64,000 bases of DNA, taken from positions 17,501 to 81,500 of the forward strand of contig JAHBMJ010002020.1 in NCBI GenBank assembly GCA_018398765.1, read 5' to 3'. The notes beneath the pieces were generated by a model. That model saw only the letters and a program-made list of their open reading frames with translations. It ran no database searches and was not told the DNA's origin. Source of the DNA: Chromera velia (taxonomy: Eukaryota; Sar; Chromeraceae). This document shows, piece after piece, positions 35,729 to 48,266 of this stretch. The translations under genes were made by a program, and so were the position numbers. Within the stretch, counting starts at the first letter, position 1, and the number at the start of each line of letters is the position of its first letter.

Positions 35729-38700
35729 CTACGGGGATCCTCCCAGGGGGCGGGACGGGTGAGCGGGGCGTGGCAGAAGAGCAGCTGAAGAGCGGGTTAG
35801 GTCGATGGGAGTTGCAGCACGCATGTGGAGACTGGCATGACTCAAATAATGGGACACAACGTGGTGCTGGTGTTGTGGGTGTGAGTGAATTTGGGAGTGG
35901 GGGTGTAGGCCCATCCCTACTGCCATTCCCGTCGCCGGCGTCGCTTCTTCAGGTCGGACCCTTCGCGGCGTTACAATCACTGCCTGGTTGTTTGTGTCTG
36001 CTTGAGTTGGCGGGATGAAGGGGGCAGGGGGGCCCTTCTGCAACGCGTGAAGAGGCGGTCCTGATGGGGGGGGTCGGACACTTTGTGCAAGGTTGGGGGG
36101 GTGAGGAAGGAGCACCTGTGGGGGATATGGGGGAATTTGATGGCGATGTGGTGGGAGGGGCAGAGATGGGTAGAGGGATGCGGGAAAGCCTGCGGGTGGT
36201 GGGGGGCGTACACATACGGATTGATGTGGATGTGGAGCCATGGGGGGAAGATTGAGAGTCGACCAGGTCCGCATGAGAACGGGATGGGGACGCGGATGGG
36301 GGTGGGCAGGGGTCGCATAGCGGGGGGGGAAGCTAAACTGTTCAGGTCTTGTGAAAGGAGTTTCGGTTTGTCTTGTTCGGGGCGGAGTGTTCCCCTCGTG
36401 TTGATTGGGTGGGGATGTCAGCAGCCTTGGCTGTTGGAAATGGGGTGGGGGGACTACGGCGGTGTTTGACTGCTCAAATTGCACAGGGAGGGGGGAATGG
36501 AACTCTGGTACGGGTCGGAAGGTGGGAGGGGGGGAAAATGTCTCAGAGGTTGTTCTTTCGGCTCTCTCACTTGCTTCTGTGGCTGTGTGGACGTCCCCAG
36601 AAGTTTCTTCTGAGTCGTCCGCTCCTTCGGTAGCAGAAAGAAGGGGATCATTCGGATTCTCTGCAGCAGAGTCTGTGCCTTCTGCTGGCACGGGTGTGAC
36701 GATGCTTGTGGCAGTGCTGATATTGTGTATTTGCGGGAGCTCTCGAGTGACTGCCTCCACTATTTGGCGGGCAGTTGCCTGATCCACTGCAATGGGTGAG
36801 TCTGGTGGGGGCGGAGGGGGCCGTGAACTGAAAAGAGACGTCCGGGGAGGCGCAGGTCCCCTCGCAGACGAGGCAGAAGGAACAGCAGACGCCGTGGGGG
36901 CATCTCTGACGGTTGTCGTCCTCTGATCGGTGCGAGAGTGGAGTGGTTTGAAGGTGAGAGGCTGTGTGACCGTCGGCGTGTCGGAAGGAACGGATCGCAT
37001 GGGCGGCCGCGCAGTTTGGTGAAACGGTCGCGCGGTCTGTCTGGTCAGAGAGGCAGAGCCGGAAGCGGCACTGGCTGAAGGCGGTGGGGGCCTTGTCTGC
37101 CGGTGCCGGGCTCTGTCTGGAGGGGTCTGTCTGTTTGGTTTTGCATCCACGGATGGGCCTGCAGAGGTGGGCGCGTTTTGGCGGGTTGGATTATTGAGAG
37201 AATGAAGCGCTGCTTGTCGTGTAAGAGTCGGGTTTCCGGAAGAGGAAGAAGACGCGGAACCCTGCGGCGGATTTGACCTGGGTTGTGCATACGCGGGCGG
37301 GCGGATTTGTCCAGAGACGGTGGGGGGTAGGGAATCTGCAAGTGAGTAGACTTGGAGTGGGACGGGGGAGACTTCAGGAAGAACGGTGGTGTGGGGGCGA
37401 TCTCTTCTCGGGGGGACTGCATCTCTTCTCTCGTTGGTTCTTGTGAGGGCCGTTGGCACCCAACGGGACCTCACGGGGGGTAGAGGGATTCCCTGTCGAT
37501 GCCCTCCGACTGTTGGCCAGGGCTGGCGTCTCTGATCCAAATTTTCCCGGACTGGCCGCTCATTCTGCGAAGTCTGTGTGACCCTGTTCGTGTCTGCAGT
37601 TTCTGCTTGCGCGGCCTCTGGCTCACTCTCCCTTCTTGTCTCTGTGTTGTGATTCTGAGTCTCTGAGTTGTTGTCTGAGGATTCGGGACTGTCTGTTTCG
37701 TCTCTTGAGGTGAAAACGGTTTCGTCCAATTCGATCGTCTGGTCAAGAGAGCCTGGCAGAATGTTTTCACGCACCTTCTCTTCGGTCTTGTGTGCATTCG
37801 ATCGACATAAGAAGAGCTCGACAGTGAACGCGTCTTTCAAAGACAGACGCACGCGGTTCGTTTGCATACAGTCGACGATCTCTGCACCCACCCCGAGGTT
37901 GGTCAGAGCAACGGAGGGAATTCTCAACGCATGGTCCAAGCTGACGTCCCGAGGGAAGTCACGTCGGCATGTGGGACAGGTGTGAGCGAGCTGGAACCAG
38001 TTTTTGACACAGCCAGAGTGCCAAAAGTGTCCGCATGGGGAGACAAACACCTGCATAAGAAGATATGATGGGTTCAAAGTGACTATCAGAATACATTTAT
38101 GGGCGCGTCACGCACAGAGACAGAAAGACACACAGAGACAAAGCAAAATTGATGACAGGGAGAGGCGGGCACGCAAACAGCTGAAATTCACGCCCTCGTG
38201 CACAAATTAGAGGGCATCAGCATTTTGCTTTACAGGAAAACGGTCGATGCCATTTTCTTTCGCACAGGAGCAGGGTTGCTGCATCCACCATCTGTGCCTT
38301 CACTCACCTCTTCACTCTCCGTGCACTTTTCGAGGCACACATTGCAGTCCTGCAAACAAAGAATCAGTAACAAAAATTGAATCGATGTAGTCACACCTAT
38401 AAGTCATTCTTTCACAGGGACTACAAAACGCATGGTCCAATTACCCTTGCTTATTCGCCTGCACACAGTACAGGACCACAATTACGACGTAAGGGCTCTA
38501 CTCCAGCAAGTGAAACCATAGTGAGAGTAGATGAATGTGTGCGAATGAGCAGTTTTGATCTACCAATCAGTGGCAAGCAGGGGACTGACACCTTCAATTC
38601 CTTCCTGGCCGCGGTCGTTTGGACTCTCTCCCATTGGATTCTCCCATGCGATCCGCCCCCCCCCTCCCCCTTCTTCTCCATCGTCTTCTGCTGATTGTTC

Positions 38701-41430
38701 TGCGTTCCCTGGTTCTTCTCCCTCCTCAGAATCAGAGACCCTCTCCCTCTCCGCAGTTCTCAACTCATCTGCAAGAGACGGCACCCCATTGGCGCTCCCT
38801 CGCGATTCCCCCCCCTTCAAGGCCTCCCGAGAGAGCAACCCCGTCTCCACGAGTGCACGAAGCGCCCCACGCACCTGAAGTGACACCCACACAGTGTCTG
38901 CCCCCGTACGTTTCTGCATGATCGCAGGAAACAGTCACAACACATGCAGACATCGCAGAAGCAAATCGGGACTTTCACATTCATTGGTGCAGAGTTGACG
39001 CGGTTGCACTGAGGTGCAGCTCTGTGCACACACAGACAGATGACAAACAAAGGGGGGGCACGAAGGGAAGGGAGAAAATAAGGAATGAAGCAGAACAGAC
39101 AGGCAGACAGACAGACAAACAGACTATATGTTTCTTCTTCTTCTTCTCCCTACTTTTCTTCATGAACAGACAAACAGACAGGCAGACAGACAGACAGACA
39201 GACAGACAGGCAGGCAGACAGGCAGACAGGCAGACAAACTGACAGACAGAAAGCAAAAAGAAAAAAAGAAAGAAACAGAGGCATGTGATCAGACAAGCCA
39301 ATATTTGTGTATTGTGTGTTTTTCTTTCAATAGGCAGACGAAACAATAATAGGCAGACGAAACACGCCAACAGATATCTACCATGCAGACAAAGCGTAGA
39401 AGAAGGAGAAGCAAACAATGGCTCACCAGAAATTCGAATCCCTCTCCTTCTGCCCCCACCACCAGATCCACAGGATATCCCACCGTGTCTGCAATCCACT
39501 TTATTTTTCTTCGAAGAGTCACCAGAGGCGAGACCCCCCCCCCTCCCCCCGGACTGCTGTTCTGCTCATACACAAACACCTCAAAATCCTCCAGAGCGAG
39601 CGACCTCCTCAGCATCGTTTGCAAGAACTGACGGTGTCTTCTCACTCGTTCATTACTCCCCTCCGCCCCTCCCCTCTCTCTCTGTGCACGCTCATTGTTT
39701 TGGAAACTTTCCTCCAGAGTCTGCAGCGCAGCAAGAAGGAAACCCATCGGGCGGGCCGAGGCCGACTCGCCGGAAGTGCTGCCAGTGCCGTTGCCTGTCT
39801 GCGATTCTCTTCCAGCAGCACCGTCAGTCTCTCTGTCCTCTGATTGTCCTCTCGACTGCTCCTCCCCGTCTCTATCTCTGCGTGCGGCGGCTCTGCCTGT
39901 GACTATGTTGAAAATCTCCCTGAGCTCCGAGCGTGACCCAGGGAGGACAATAGAGCGATAAGGACGTTCTCCCTCTCCTTCTCTCTGGAACGAGGGGCGG
40001 GGTGGGGGTGGAGGGGGGGGAGGGGGAGGGGGGGTGGTTTCTGTGCCTGTTGGTGGTGCAGGCGAGGAGGGGTTGCCTCCCAAGAGATGCTCTCGAAGCA
40101 TCGCAGAGAAGGTGCCAGAAGGAAGGACCCTTCGGAAAAGGGGGGCTGGAGCCTCAGGGACGCTTCTTGGGTTTCTACTTGCCCCAGAACTTGCCTCTGT
40201 TTCTCTCTCGGGCTGTGAAAGTGGAGGCGCAGAAGCGGTGCCCATCGAGACGGACTGCTCACCGGGCTGTCTGTCTGCAAGAAGACGGGCAGAGAGAGGA
40301 GGGAGGAAATGGCTTTTTGAACCCAGTCAAGGAAGTCTGCCGTTTCAAAACGTAAAGGAGAAGGAAAAGACCGCTAGGCAGAAGCCATATAGCTCACTGA
40401 GCGAGTGGGTGCCTGGGTGAGGGAGTAAAGAAGTGAGTCACTGTCTGACCAATTCACTGCGAACCTGACTGCCTTATGAGGAGCGGACAAGGGGGATCGA
40501 ACGAGAAAGATCGACAGATAGATCAAAACGTGGACAAAAAAGATAGGGAAACAGGGAGGAAGCGAGGGAGAGAGGGAGAGAGAGAGCGTGAGAGGAAGGG
40601 AGGGAGAGATGAAAATGATAAAATCACTAACCCGTGCTCTGTCTTCCGCCTGCCGCTGCATCCCTTTCTGTCCTCTCACGTTCTCTCTCTGATCTCTGGC
40701 GCATTCTTCTTCCAAACTCGGACATGCGAATCTCGAGGTCTGAGAGCCGCTCGGCCATTCTCATCACACCCTCATTTGACATATTCAGATTGTCCTGAAT
40801 ATCTCTCCATTCAGATTGTCCTCCTGTCTCTGTTCCCATCTGCAAACATACAAAATTACGGAGGTTTCAAAAGTAGAAATGCAAACAATGAAGAGCAGCA
40901 AAAAATGTGCCATCGAAAAAAAGGATGAGGCTACAACTGACAAGTCTCTTGATTCGGGCGGTAAAGCAAAAGTACGAATGTCATGGAATTTTTGTGTCGT
41001 AGGATCACACGCGTTTACTTTCGATCGCTGTATAAAAACAAATACCACATGCATTTTCTCACAAAAGAAGGTTCCACGGACTGGTGGAGTGCCAAAGAGC
41101 AGAGTGAGTTATGGGAGGAAGAGAAAAAGGTAGCAGATTGCGCAAGAAAGGGAGCGAATGAAAAGGATCAGTAGCGGCGGGAACCTGCTAAACAAGCAGA
41201 ACCGGTCTGCATAGAGCATCTGAACATACCGAGCTGTTGCCGTGGTTTTCGTTTCTGCCTTGAGTTCCGCTGTTCAAGTGAGTCCTCGGTCCTCCTATTT
41301 GGATCCACCCGAGTCTCTCAAGTGCTTCGTGGGGCGAAGTAAGAGAGTCTTCTGTCCCATTTCTGTTCTCGTTCACAGCTGCCGTCTCCTCTGACTGGTT
41401 GGTCCCACCCACGCGATCGCTCCCAAGCAT
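35729..41430 (-). CDS. RING-H2 finger protein, probable E3 ubiquitin ligase, 6 exons, about 1314 aa
   Basis: Exons 5' to 3': 41430-41230, 40839-40632, 40274-39427, 38913-38590, 38349-38308, 38050-35729; all phases close. The RING is split over the last two introns: C529-x2-C532 sits in the 14-codon exon, and CGHFWHSGC (547-555) with CPTC (566-569) opens the last exon, giving the C-x2-C...C-x-H-x2-H-x2-C...C-x2-C ligand set. RING domains bind E2 enzymes and promote ubiquitin transfer, so ligase activity is the likely role. The N-terminal third has an acidic/polar segment, a charged helix near residues 85-135 and a polyproline run near 220. After the RING come about 740 residues rich in Pro, Thr, Ser, Arg and Gln, probably disordered. 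No membrane segment was seen, so it is not an HRD1-type ligase. Substrates unknown. Confidence 0.82.
39096..39256. repeat. (CAGA)n microsatellite in RING-gene intron
   Basis: CAGA/CAGG tetranucleotide arrays interrupted by a TTCTTC stretch, within the roughly 510-nt intron between exons 40274-39427 and 38913-38590. Confidence 0.95.
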
Positions 41431-42217
41431 CTGCGTATGGCATCAACTCACGCACAGATTAAATCCAGATACGCAGCGCTTAGCTCCGCTCATTCATGTA
41501 GGAAGGGGGCAACATTTCGGACGGATGACATTCAAACTGCATGTAAATTGCATGAGTCAGAAACGCGATGTGAAACCAAACACGCAAACAGGGCGGAAGA
41601 TTTGTCTGTCACTGAAAAGTATATGAAGCGAGTCTTTTGCTGCTGATGGTTCTTGTTGAATGTCCCACGTATATTCGCAAACGCATGTATGCATACTCCT
41701 TCTTTTTCCTATAAATGTGTCTGTGCTGGATGAAATGATACACGGAATGAACAAACGACCGAAACCTTCTTCGAACTCGATACGGACACACGGGATAGCT
41801 CACCGTTTGGGAATTCCTTTTCTTGACAGTCACGTAGGGGATTTGGACATTCGAAGCCTGAGCTAAGCAGCCAGTCGTAAGACGAAGGAAAACTGCCGTC
41901 TACTCACTTCACGAAGTGCGTTGTGTTGTTCGATTCGAGCCCCAACGCGACAAGCAACTTGCGCACTGCAGAAGTTCACAGCCATGTGCCATGACAATCA
42001 CTCAAGAACATCTGCAGAGCTTGCCTGTATGTACATAGCGTCGATCGTCGACGAACCACACTTTAGCTTAACAGAAATTTCAATCTTGTGCATGCAACTG
42101 AAAAATGAAGATCGATCGATTCAATGATTTCAATTATACGCGTATACATGCCAGAATTTAAAAAGAAAAAAAATTAAATTCTTTTTATAATTAAGTACCC
42201 GAAAATTAAATACAACA
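41431..42217. other. Upstream region of the RING gene, non-coding
   Basis: No gene supported. It should hold the promoter and 5' untranslated region of the minus-strand RING gene. From about 42130 the sequence becomes AT-rich and passes into the foldback element. Confidence 0.5.
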
Positions 42218-42221
42218 AGTA

Positions 42222-42586
42222 CAGTTATTTTTCAAAAAAAACCCAAATTTTTTCCTTCAATACAACAAGTACAGTTATTTTTCAAAAAAAAAACTCAATT
42301 TTTTCCTTAAATACAACAAGTATATACAGTTATTTTTCAAAAAAAAAACTCAATTTTTTCCACCCTTAAATACAACAAGTATACAGTTATTTTTCAAAAA
42401 AAAACTCAATTTTTTCCACCCTTGAATACAACAAGTACAGTTATTTTTCAAAAAAAACTCAATTTTTTCCACCCTTAAATACAACAAGTACAGTTATTTT
42501 TCAAAAAAAAACTCAATTTTTTCCACCCTTAACAGTTATTTTTCAAAAAAAAACTCATTTTTTTCCTTAAATACAACAAGTACAGT
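42222..42586 (+). repeat. Tandem array of about seven 44-57-bp terminal units
   Basis: Each unit contains TACAGTTATTTTTCAAAA, ACTCAATTTTTTCC and usually ACCCTTAAATACAACAAG. Units differ by short indels. Because every unit begins with TA-CAGT, each could act as an alternative left end of the foldback element. Confidence 0.9.
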
Positions 42587-43079
42587 TATATACCAAATGC
42601 AACTCAATTTGGCAAACCCATACAGCCAATTACGTTTGCGATTGCAAATGTGAAAAATATTTTTATCGCGGAAACAGTTTTTTCAGACTTGCAATATGTT
42701 TCTGATAATATTCGTAAAGTCTGTACAAATTTTTAAGTTCGTACGCGTGACCGATTACGTTTACAAAAAATATGAAAATTCAAAGTTGGGCGGCCCCGGA
42801 AAACGAATCCTGACTTTGAATTTTCATATTTTTCGCAAACGTAACTTGAATCGGTGGCGCGTACGAACTTGAAAATTTGCACAGACTTTACAAATATTAT
42901 CAGAAACATATCGCAAGTCTTAAAAAACTGTTTGCGTGATAAAAATATTTTTCACATTTGCAATCACAATCGTAATCGTGCCAAATTGAGTTGCGCTTGG
43001 TATATATTTTTCAAAAAAAAACTCAATTTTTTCCTGTGAAAAACCGGAAAAAATTGAGTTTTTTTTTGAAAAATAACTG
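42222..43079. mobile_element. Foldback DNA element with Tc1/mariner-like TA-CAGT termini
   Basis: Non-autonomous, about 858 bp. The termini read CAGTTATTTTTCAAAAA inwards and are each bordered by TA (42220-42221 and 43080-43081), as in Tc1/mariner-type insertions. The core is a near-perfect palindrome: 42587-42790 pairs with 42808-43006 around a short GC-rich loop. The left terminus is expanded into about seven tandem copies, while the right terminus has one inward and one outward copy. No reading frame for a transposase. Superfamily assignment rests on the TA and CAGT ends alone. Confidence 0.75.
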
Positions 43080-43083
43080 TACT

Positions 43084-43495
43084 AAAACCTCCAAGCGCGA
43101 CGTGGCGCCGCAAATTTTGCGCCCGTCTACGTCCGACGACTATAGCTGTCATGCAGAATCATGCAGTCTGATCCTGGGAATTCCTCGGATCCATTGCAAT
43201 TTGCAAAGGACCTCTTACATCCTCCTACTACTTGCAACAAGCTAAGAATACACCGCATTCTGTGCACGTGCACAGCATTATAAGACACCGTGATGTGTGC
43301 GACTCTGTGCAGTCTTGCAGGAGACGGTGACGGGGGAACCGGCCTCTCGCAATAGAGAGGGGAGGTCGATGACATTGCACTCTCAGGATCGACCATTCCG
43401 AAATTCAGTGATTTTCGCTGATCATCCCGCTCTCTGGCTCAAGAGGGGTCCAATGCGGAAGGTTTATAGTCAGTTCAGGACTCAGTAATATTTGA
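43084..43495. other. Upstream region of the glycosyltransferase gene
   Basis: No coding signal recognised. It lies between the foldback element and the ATG at 43496 and probably contains the promoter and 5' untranslated region of the glycosyltransferase gene. Confidence 0.5.
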
Positions 43496-46400
43496 ATGGT
43501 GACAATGCTTTCTTCTCGTGTGCCCAAAAGATCGCTGAGCCCCTCCATGCACCAGCCTGACATTGCAGTGATCATTCCCTGCCACAACGCCGCGACGTTC
43601 CTTGACGAGACCTTCGAATCCATACGGAGGCAGACAGTGATTGCCTCGAGAACAAAGCAGAGAGAAGCGGTAGAAAAACAGGGAGGTGAAGAAGAAAAGT
43701 TTGGAGGGGAGAAGGCGCAAAAATTGGGGGACAACTCGGATGGTAGTGATTCGAGTCGCCTTCTCGTCAGCACGGCATCTGGAGGTTCACTGTCCGTGCT
43801 CGACGCAGGTCTTCTTGTCGAAGTCTGCGTCTATGACGACGCTTCAACCGACGCAACTCCGGAGATTCTCAGGACATGGAAAGGAAGGTTTCAAGAAATC
43901 GGTAAGTCCTCTCTTGGATGGAGGTATATGCTTTTTGAGGAGAATTGTGAGGCGAGGGTGGCCCTGTCTGTCCTTCCTTTGTTCCCTCTGCGAATGAGGA
44001 CAGACATACTGTCCCTTTCCTTCCGTTCGTCCATTATTGGCATTCACAATCCCGCACTTCGTTTCGACCACGGCCGTTACAATGCACTTCTCCCACCTGC
44101 TGTCAGATGTGAAGCATCGGGGGAGGGCTCAGCCACCTTTCCACATATCGACTTGCATTCCGTCAGATCCTCTGTTCCCGCTTTGCGAATTCCACGTATA
44201 CCGACCCTTCTGAATGGGTGAGACAATGGGTTCATGCAGGTGTGCAGATGCACATAGGAGGCCCGAACACCACCAAGAGCTCCGGCTCTACAGAAAAGGG
44301 CGTCAGAGAGAAGGGTTCCTCTTCACGGGGCGGGGCAACAAGCGAACAATACGTTCAGCCAAAAATAAAAAGCGAGCCTCTTGGTGTTGGAGGTGCAAAG
44401 AATGCTGCAGGTCGGTTTTTATCTGGCCAAGGAGAGTCTTTGGAAAGTTTGTTCAGCACAAGTACCTATTGAGAAAGATGAGCACACTGGCAGAGAGTCA
44501 TGCCACCGAAAAGAGCCGAGAAGAGCGGTGAAGCTTTTCTCCTTCCTTTTGTGTCAGACAGAATTCGCATAAGCAAGCAGAAAGAGATCGGGGCGAACAG
44601 CAAAAGGGTGCGTTCTTCCCTCCAATCACTGATTACCGCTCTTCTTAAATCAGTTGCATTGTTCCTCCTTCCCTGCCTTCCTTTTTTCTTTGCTTTTCAG
44701 CGTGTTCCCTCAATTGTCGCTTCTGAGTCTTTGTTGATTCGTTCATTTCCCTTTCTCTGCGTAGCCCCCGAGTATGTTCTCTCTCTCTCTTCCCCCTCCT
44801 TGTGTCGGCCTCCAGTTGCCCTGAGCTCTGCCCCCTTCCTCTGCTTTCACGACGCCGACGACTTGATGGAACCCTCGCGGCTCCAGATACAGGTATGTGT
44901 CCCTTTTCTCTGTGATGAAGGATGAGTAGCGGTCCTAGAGGGACAATTGTAATGTTCAATATCGCTTCTTTTCAATATGCCTCTGCAACAGGCTGACGTC
45001 CCTGCAGATACTCAGCCTTCCCATGCGACATCGAAAGCGGTAATGAGGACTGGCGGTGGAATGTTTTTTCCCTTAGTCCCGAAACAAAACCAACCGGATT
45101 TCTCGTTTCTTGCTTCGGTTTTCACGTCTCTCTCGCTGGTAGTCTCTCTCTGCTTCCTCACTCCCCCGTCTGCCTTCAAAGAAAGGGGGCATTTTGTCCG
45201 CGCGTATGTCTGTGCTCGTGATTGAGAGCTTGTATTGCCGTTTTTGCTCCCTCTCTCGCATTGAGCGATCTGTGCAGTATGACACGGCGTGCTCGCTGCG
45301 CAATTTCATTGTTGGGAGCAGATTCAGAAGGGAGCCGGCCGACTCGACGGAGAGATACGCGAAGTGGTCAGTCAGGCAGGCAGTCAGGCAGCGTAATAAA
45401 TAGAAAGGAAGAGAAATTCTGGTACGTTTCACGCTTTCTTGTTCGGATTCATTCATGAAAAGGACGCCTACTGTCTCAAAATGTGGGTTTGCTTTCTTCG
45501 CTCAGTCATTTCCGTTTTTGTGTGTGTCTCTAGACAGAGGGAAAAAACCCTGTGAATCTTAGACGGCGGAGCTTGCGCTTCTCTTCTTTCTGCCCTGTCA
45601 GAGAGGAATAAAGCAATGCCCAATGGAATAGTCTGTGCAGAATTTCCTTTTGTTCTGCTGGTCGTGGACTAGATGTGCTTGCCCTATGCCAGTGAGGAAG
45701 AAAAGAGGTGAACGGGTGCGCACATGCAGGCTGAACGAGCTCTCTCCTGAACAGCTGTACACACAGAGATGGCGAGAATGCACCCGTGAGTCAGATTTCT
45801 CTCTTGTCGCTTATATGTACTCATTCCCCCCCATTTCTTTTCCTTTCCTTCGCCTCGGCCATTTCCTGTGTGCATCTCGGCTTTCTGTCTCTGTTCTGGC
45901 TTCTACTTCTCTTCGTTCATCATTCTTTGAAGGCCGGAACATTTGCAGATGCGTGTGAGTGCGCGTGTGTTCGTGTATCACCTCACCGGACTGGTGAAGT
46001 CAAAGCCGTTGGTGGGTGAAACAGACATAGCTAATTGAGAGACGAAAACATCAAACGAATGCGAATCGATTCACACCTGCAGTTCTGATGCCCACGTGGT
46101 TCCTTCACAGGAGCGTCTTCGAAAGACAAGGGGGGTTTGAGGACGGCAAAGGGGCGGGACGGCTGTGCTGCACAGCAGAGGAACTCCAAAGAAGCTGTCG
46201 GGGGGACGCGACCTCCTCTTCCTCCTCGTCCTCTTTGTTTGAGTTTCGAGGTGGAATTCCCGAAGACCTTCTGTTCCTCTACAGGCATCTGAGGGCAGGG
46301 GGGGGGCTGATGAGAGTTGATGAGGTGGGTTATGTCCTCTCGAATCCGGCGAGCTTCCGTTATCTCCTCAACACAAGTGATTGGATTGGAAGGAAACAAG

Positions 46401-46758
46401 GACAGCCCGCAGTTTTTGTCTTGCAACGGGAAGAAAATAAGTAGGGGTGTGTGTTGTTGCAAAGTACTTTCCTCCCGTTGTCTCCCTACGTGGTCGTTGT
46501 GTCTTTACCCCAGCTCTTTGATCTCTTTCTCTGAGCTTTCTCTGTCTTTTCAGGCATGCAGCGGTGCAATATCGACATCTGGAGCCTCAGTGCTTCGCCT
46601 CTGGTGTGATGATAAAAATGGTCCCCACGCGCTTTTTGCAGGCCTTGCTTGTGTACCGATACCACGCGCAGTGTGCTTCCTTCCGGGTCGACTGGAGAGA
46701 TATTTGGGACGTCAGGTTGGTTTGTTGTGTGCATCGTTTGTGCGTGAGTATGCATTGA

Positions 46759-46820
<62 letters not shown>

Positions 46821-48266
46821 TGTGTATGTGTGTCTGTGTGCGTGTGTGTGGGTGTGTGTCTGTGTGCGTGTGTGTGGGTGTGTGTCTGTGTGCGTGTGTG
46901 TATGTGTGTGTATGTATGTATGTATGTATGTATGTGTGTGGGTGGGTGGGTGTGAGTGTGGAGGAACGGGGACATCCGAACAGGGTGTGCATGCATGACT
47001 TGGGAGGCTCTGCAAAAGCATCCGTCAGGTGGGATGAGATGTCGCTGAGGAACATGATTATTCTTTCTGTCGGTGCGTTGCTTCCTTCTGCTCTTTCGGT
47101 CAGTGCTTGCTGCGGCTTTTTTGTTTGGTTTTTTTCTGGTCTTCGGCTGTATCTCTTCATCCTGTCCCCTTGCCATCTTGTCAGGTTTCGGGAGTTTGAG
47201 AGAGATGTGCTGGATAAGTGGACAGACTTTGGAGTCTGGAATGCAGGTAAGGCGTTGGGTGTCCTTTGGCTTCGTGGATTTTGCCTTTTTTTTTTTGTTG
47301 CTTCTATTATACTTTTGGGAGACCTTTTTTGCTTGCTTGCCTGCCAAAAGTGAGGATTTTGCCGGTGAAGTCATTCGGAAAGAATTTTCAATCGCTCCAA
47401 AAACCAGTTTTCTTGTCCATTTTTACGCTTCAAAGCTTAAGCCTTGCATCGTCTCCAATGGAATTCTCCTGCTCAGGAAAAGAAGGGCGACATTTTTTGC
47501 GGAGTCTCTCGGAAAAGAACAGAAATAAGGTGAGTGGGGATCGGATTGAGTGGTCGAACAATACTGTTTCCTTTCTCTCGAACTTTTTGGATGATTTTGA
47601 ACAAGCAGAAACTCAAAGCCGATCTGCTCTAACTGAAGCGACCCTGTGAGCGTCACCTTTTTACAGCCGCAAGGTGAGCTGGCTTCCCTTCTCTTGCCCC
47701 AAAGACACCTCAGGTTTTCTTTTCTTGCACATTTCTTCTGGTTGAGGCTTTGTTTGTTTGTCTGTTCAATGTTGGATCGTTCGAAGGTTCGGTGTTTCTA
47801 CGACGTGGACAAGAAGAAGGTGGAGGGCATGAAGTTCTACGTCGACTCTCAAGATCCCCTAAAGAGAAAAGTGCCCATCAAACACTGGACAGAAGCGAAA
47901 CCGAAATTCGTCACGTGTGTCAAGTACATGATCACAGGTCAGTTACGAGGTTGTTGAGAGGGATTTCGATCCGTTAGGCAGCTCCTCTTCAGTCCTATCC
48001 CCCCGGTTCTTCTCTGGTCCCTCATGTGTTTTTTTTTCTCTCTCGTGAGATCCTATTTTGCTGTGTTTTTATAGATTCTCTTGAGGACGCACCTCTTCTC
48101 TGTCGTCACTCTTCCCTTCGCACCTTGCGGTGGCTTCCGCTAAACTCCCAGCGCAAGTTTTTCTTGTGTTTGCTCTTCTACCCTCCTTTTCGCAGGAGGA
48201 ACATTTGAGGAGTATTTGGCCTCTCTGAACCTAAAAGAAGGTATAGATTTCTTCTATTTCAGTTGA
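43496..48266 (+). CDS. B3GNTL1: B3GNTL1/QTGAL-type family 2 glycosyltransferase, 11 exons, 483 aa
   Basis: Exons: 43496-43901, 44240-44410, 44816-44892, 45278-45366, 45730-45785, 46083-46324, 46642-46715, 47185-47246, 47477-47529, 47787-47937, 48196-48266; every phase closes and the sum is 484 codons with the stop. GT-A fold landmarks: IAVIIPCHN at the N-terminus, [10 protein letters not shown] (D114-D115), GVGGAKN, and the metal-binding FHDADD (205-208). Family-specific blocks follow in the order of human B3GNTL1: [48 protein letters not shown], and a C-terminus [16 protein letters not shown]. The human protein has been reported as the tRNA-Tyr queuosine galactosyltransferase. There is no signal peptide or membrane anchor, consistent with a cytosolic enzyme. 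Compared with human it carries extra polar insertions near residues 45-105, 145-185 and 275-300. Confidence 0.92.
46758..46960 (+). repeat. (CT)n-(GT)n compound microsatellite in glycosyltransferase intron
   Basis: CT then GT repeats, followed by GTAT units, beginning about 40 nt after the donor of exon 46642-46715. Same CT-then-GT order in the sense strand as in two other introns of this window. Confidence 0.95.

Noticed and set aside
34943-35788. Plus-strand open frame of 281 codons
   Set aside because: Ser/Leu/Phe composition from a pyrimidine tract, no motif, and an overlap with the 3' end of the RING gene on the other strand.
38800-39000. Cys-rich exon (CNRVNSAPMNVKVP... frame) in the RING gene
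   Set aside because: It has an attractive acceptor and many cysteines, but its frame cannot join the downstream exon. The acceptor at 38913 gives phase 0 continuity with exons on both sides.
35729-41430. HRD1/SYVN1 identity for the RING protein
   Set aside because: The proline-rich tail after a RING-H2 is reminiscent, but no transmembrane helices precede the RING.
42222-42586. CRISPR-like regular repeats
   Set aside because: Units are tandem without unique spacers and belong to the terminus of a foldback element in a eukaryotic genome.
46486-47374. Minus-strand Thr/His-rich frames
   Set aside because: They translate the GT microsatellite inside a glycosyltransferase intron.
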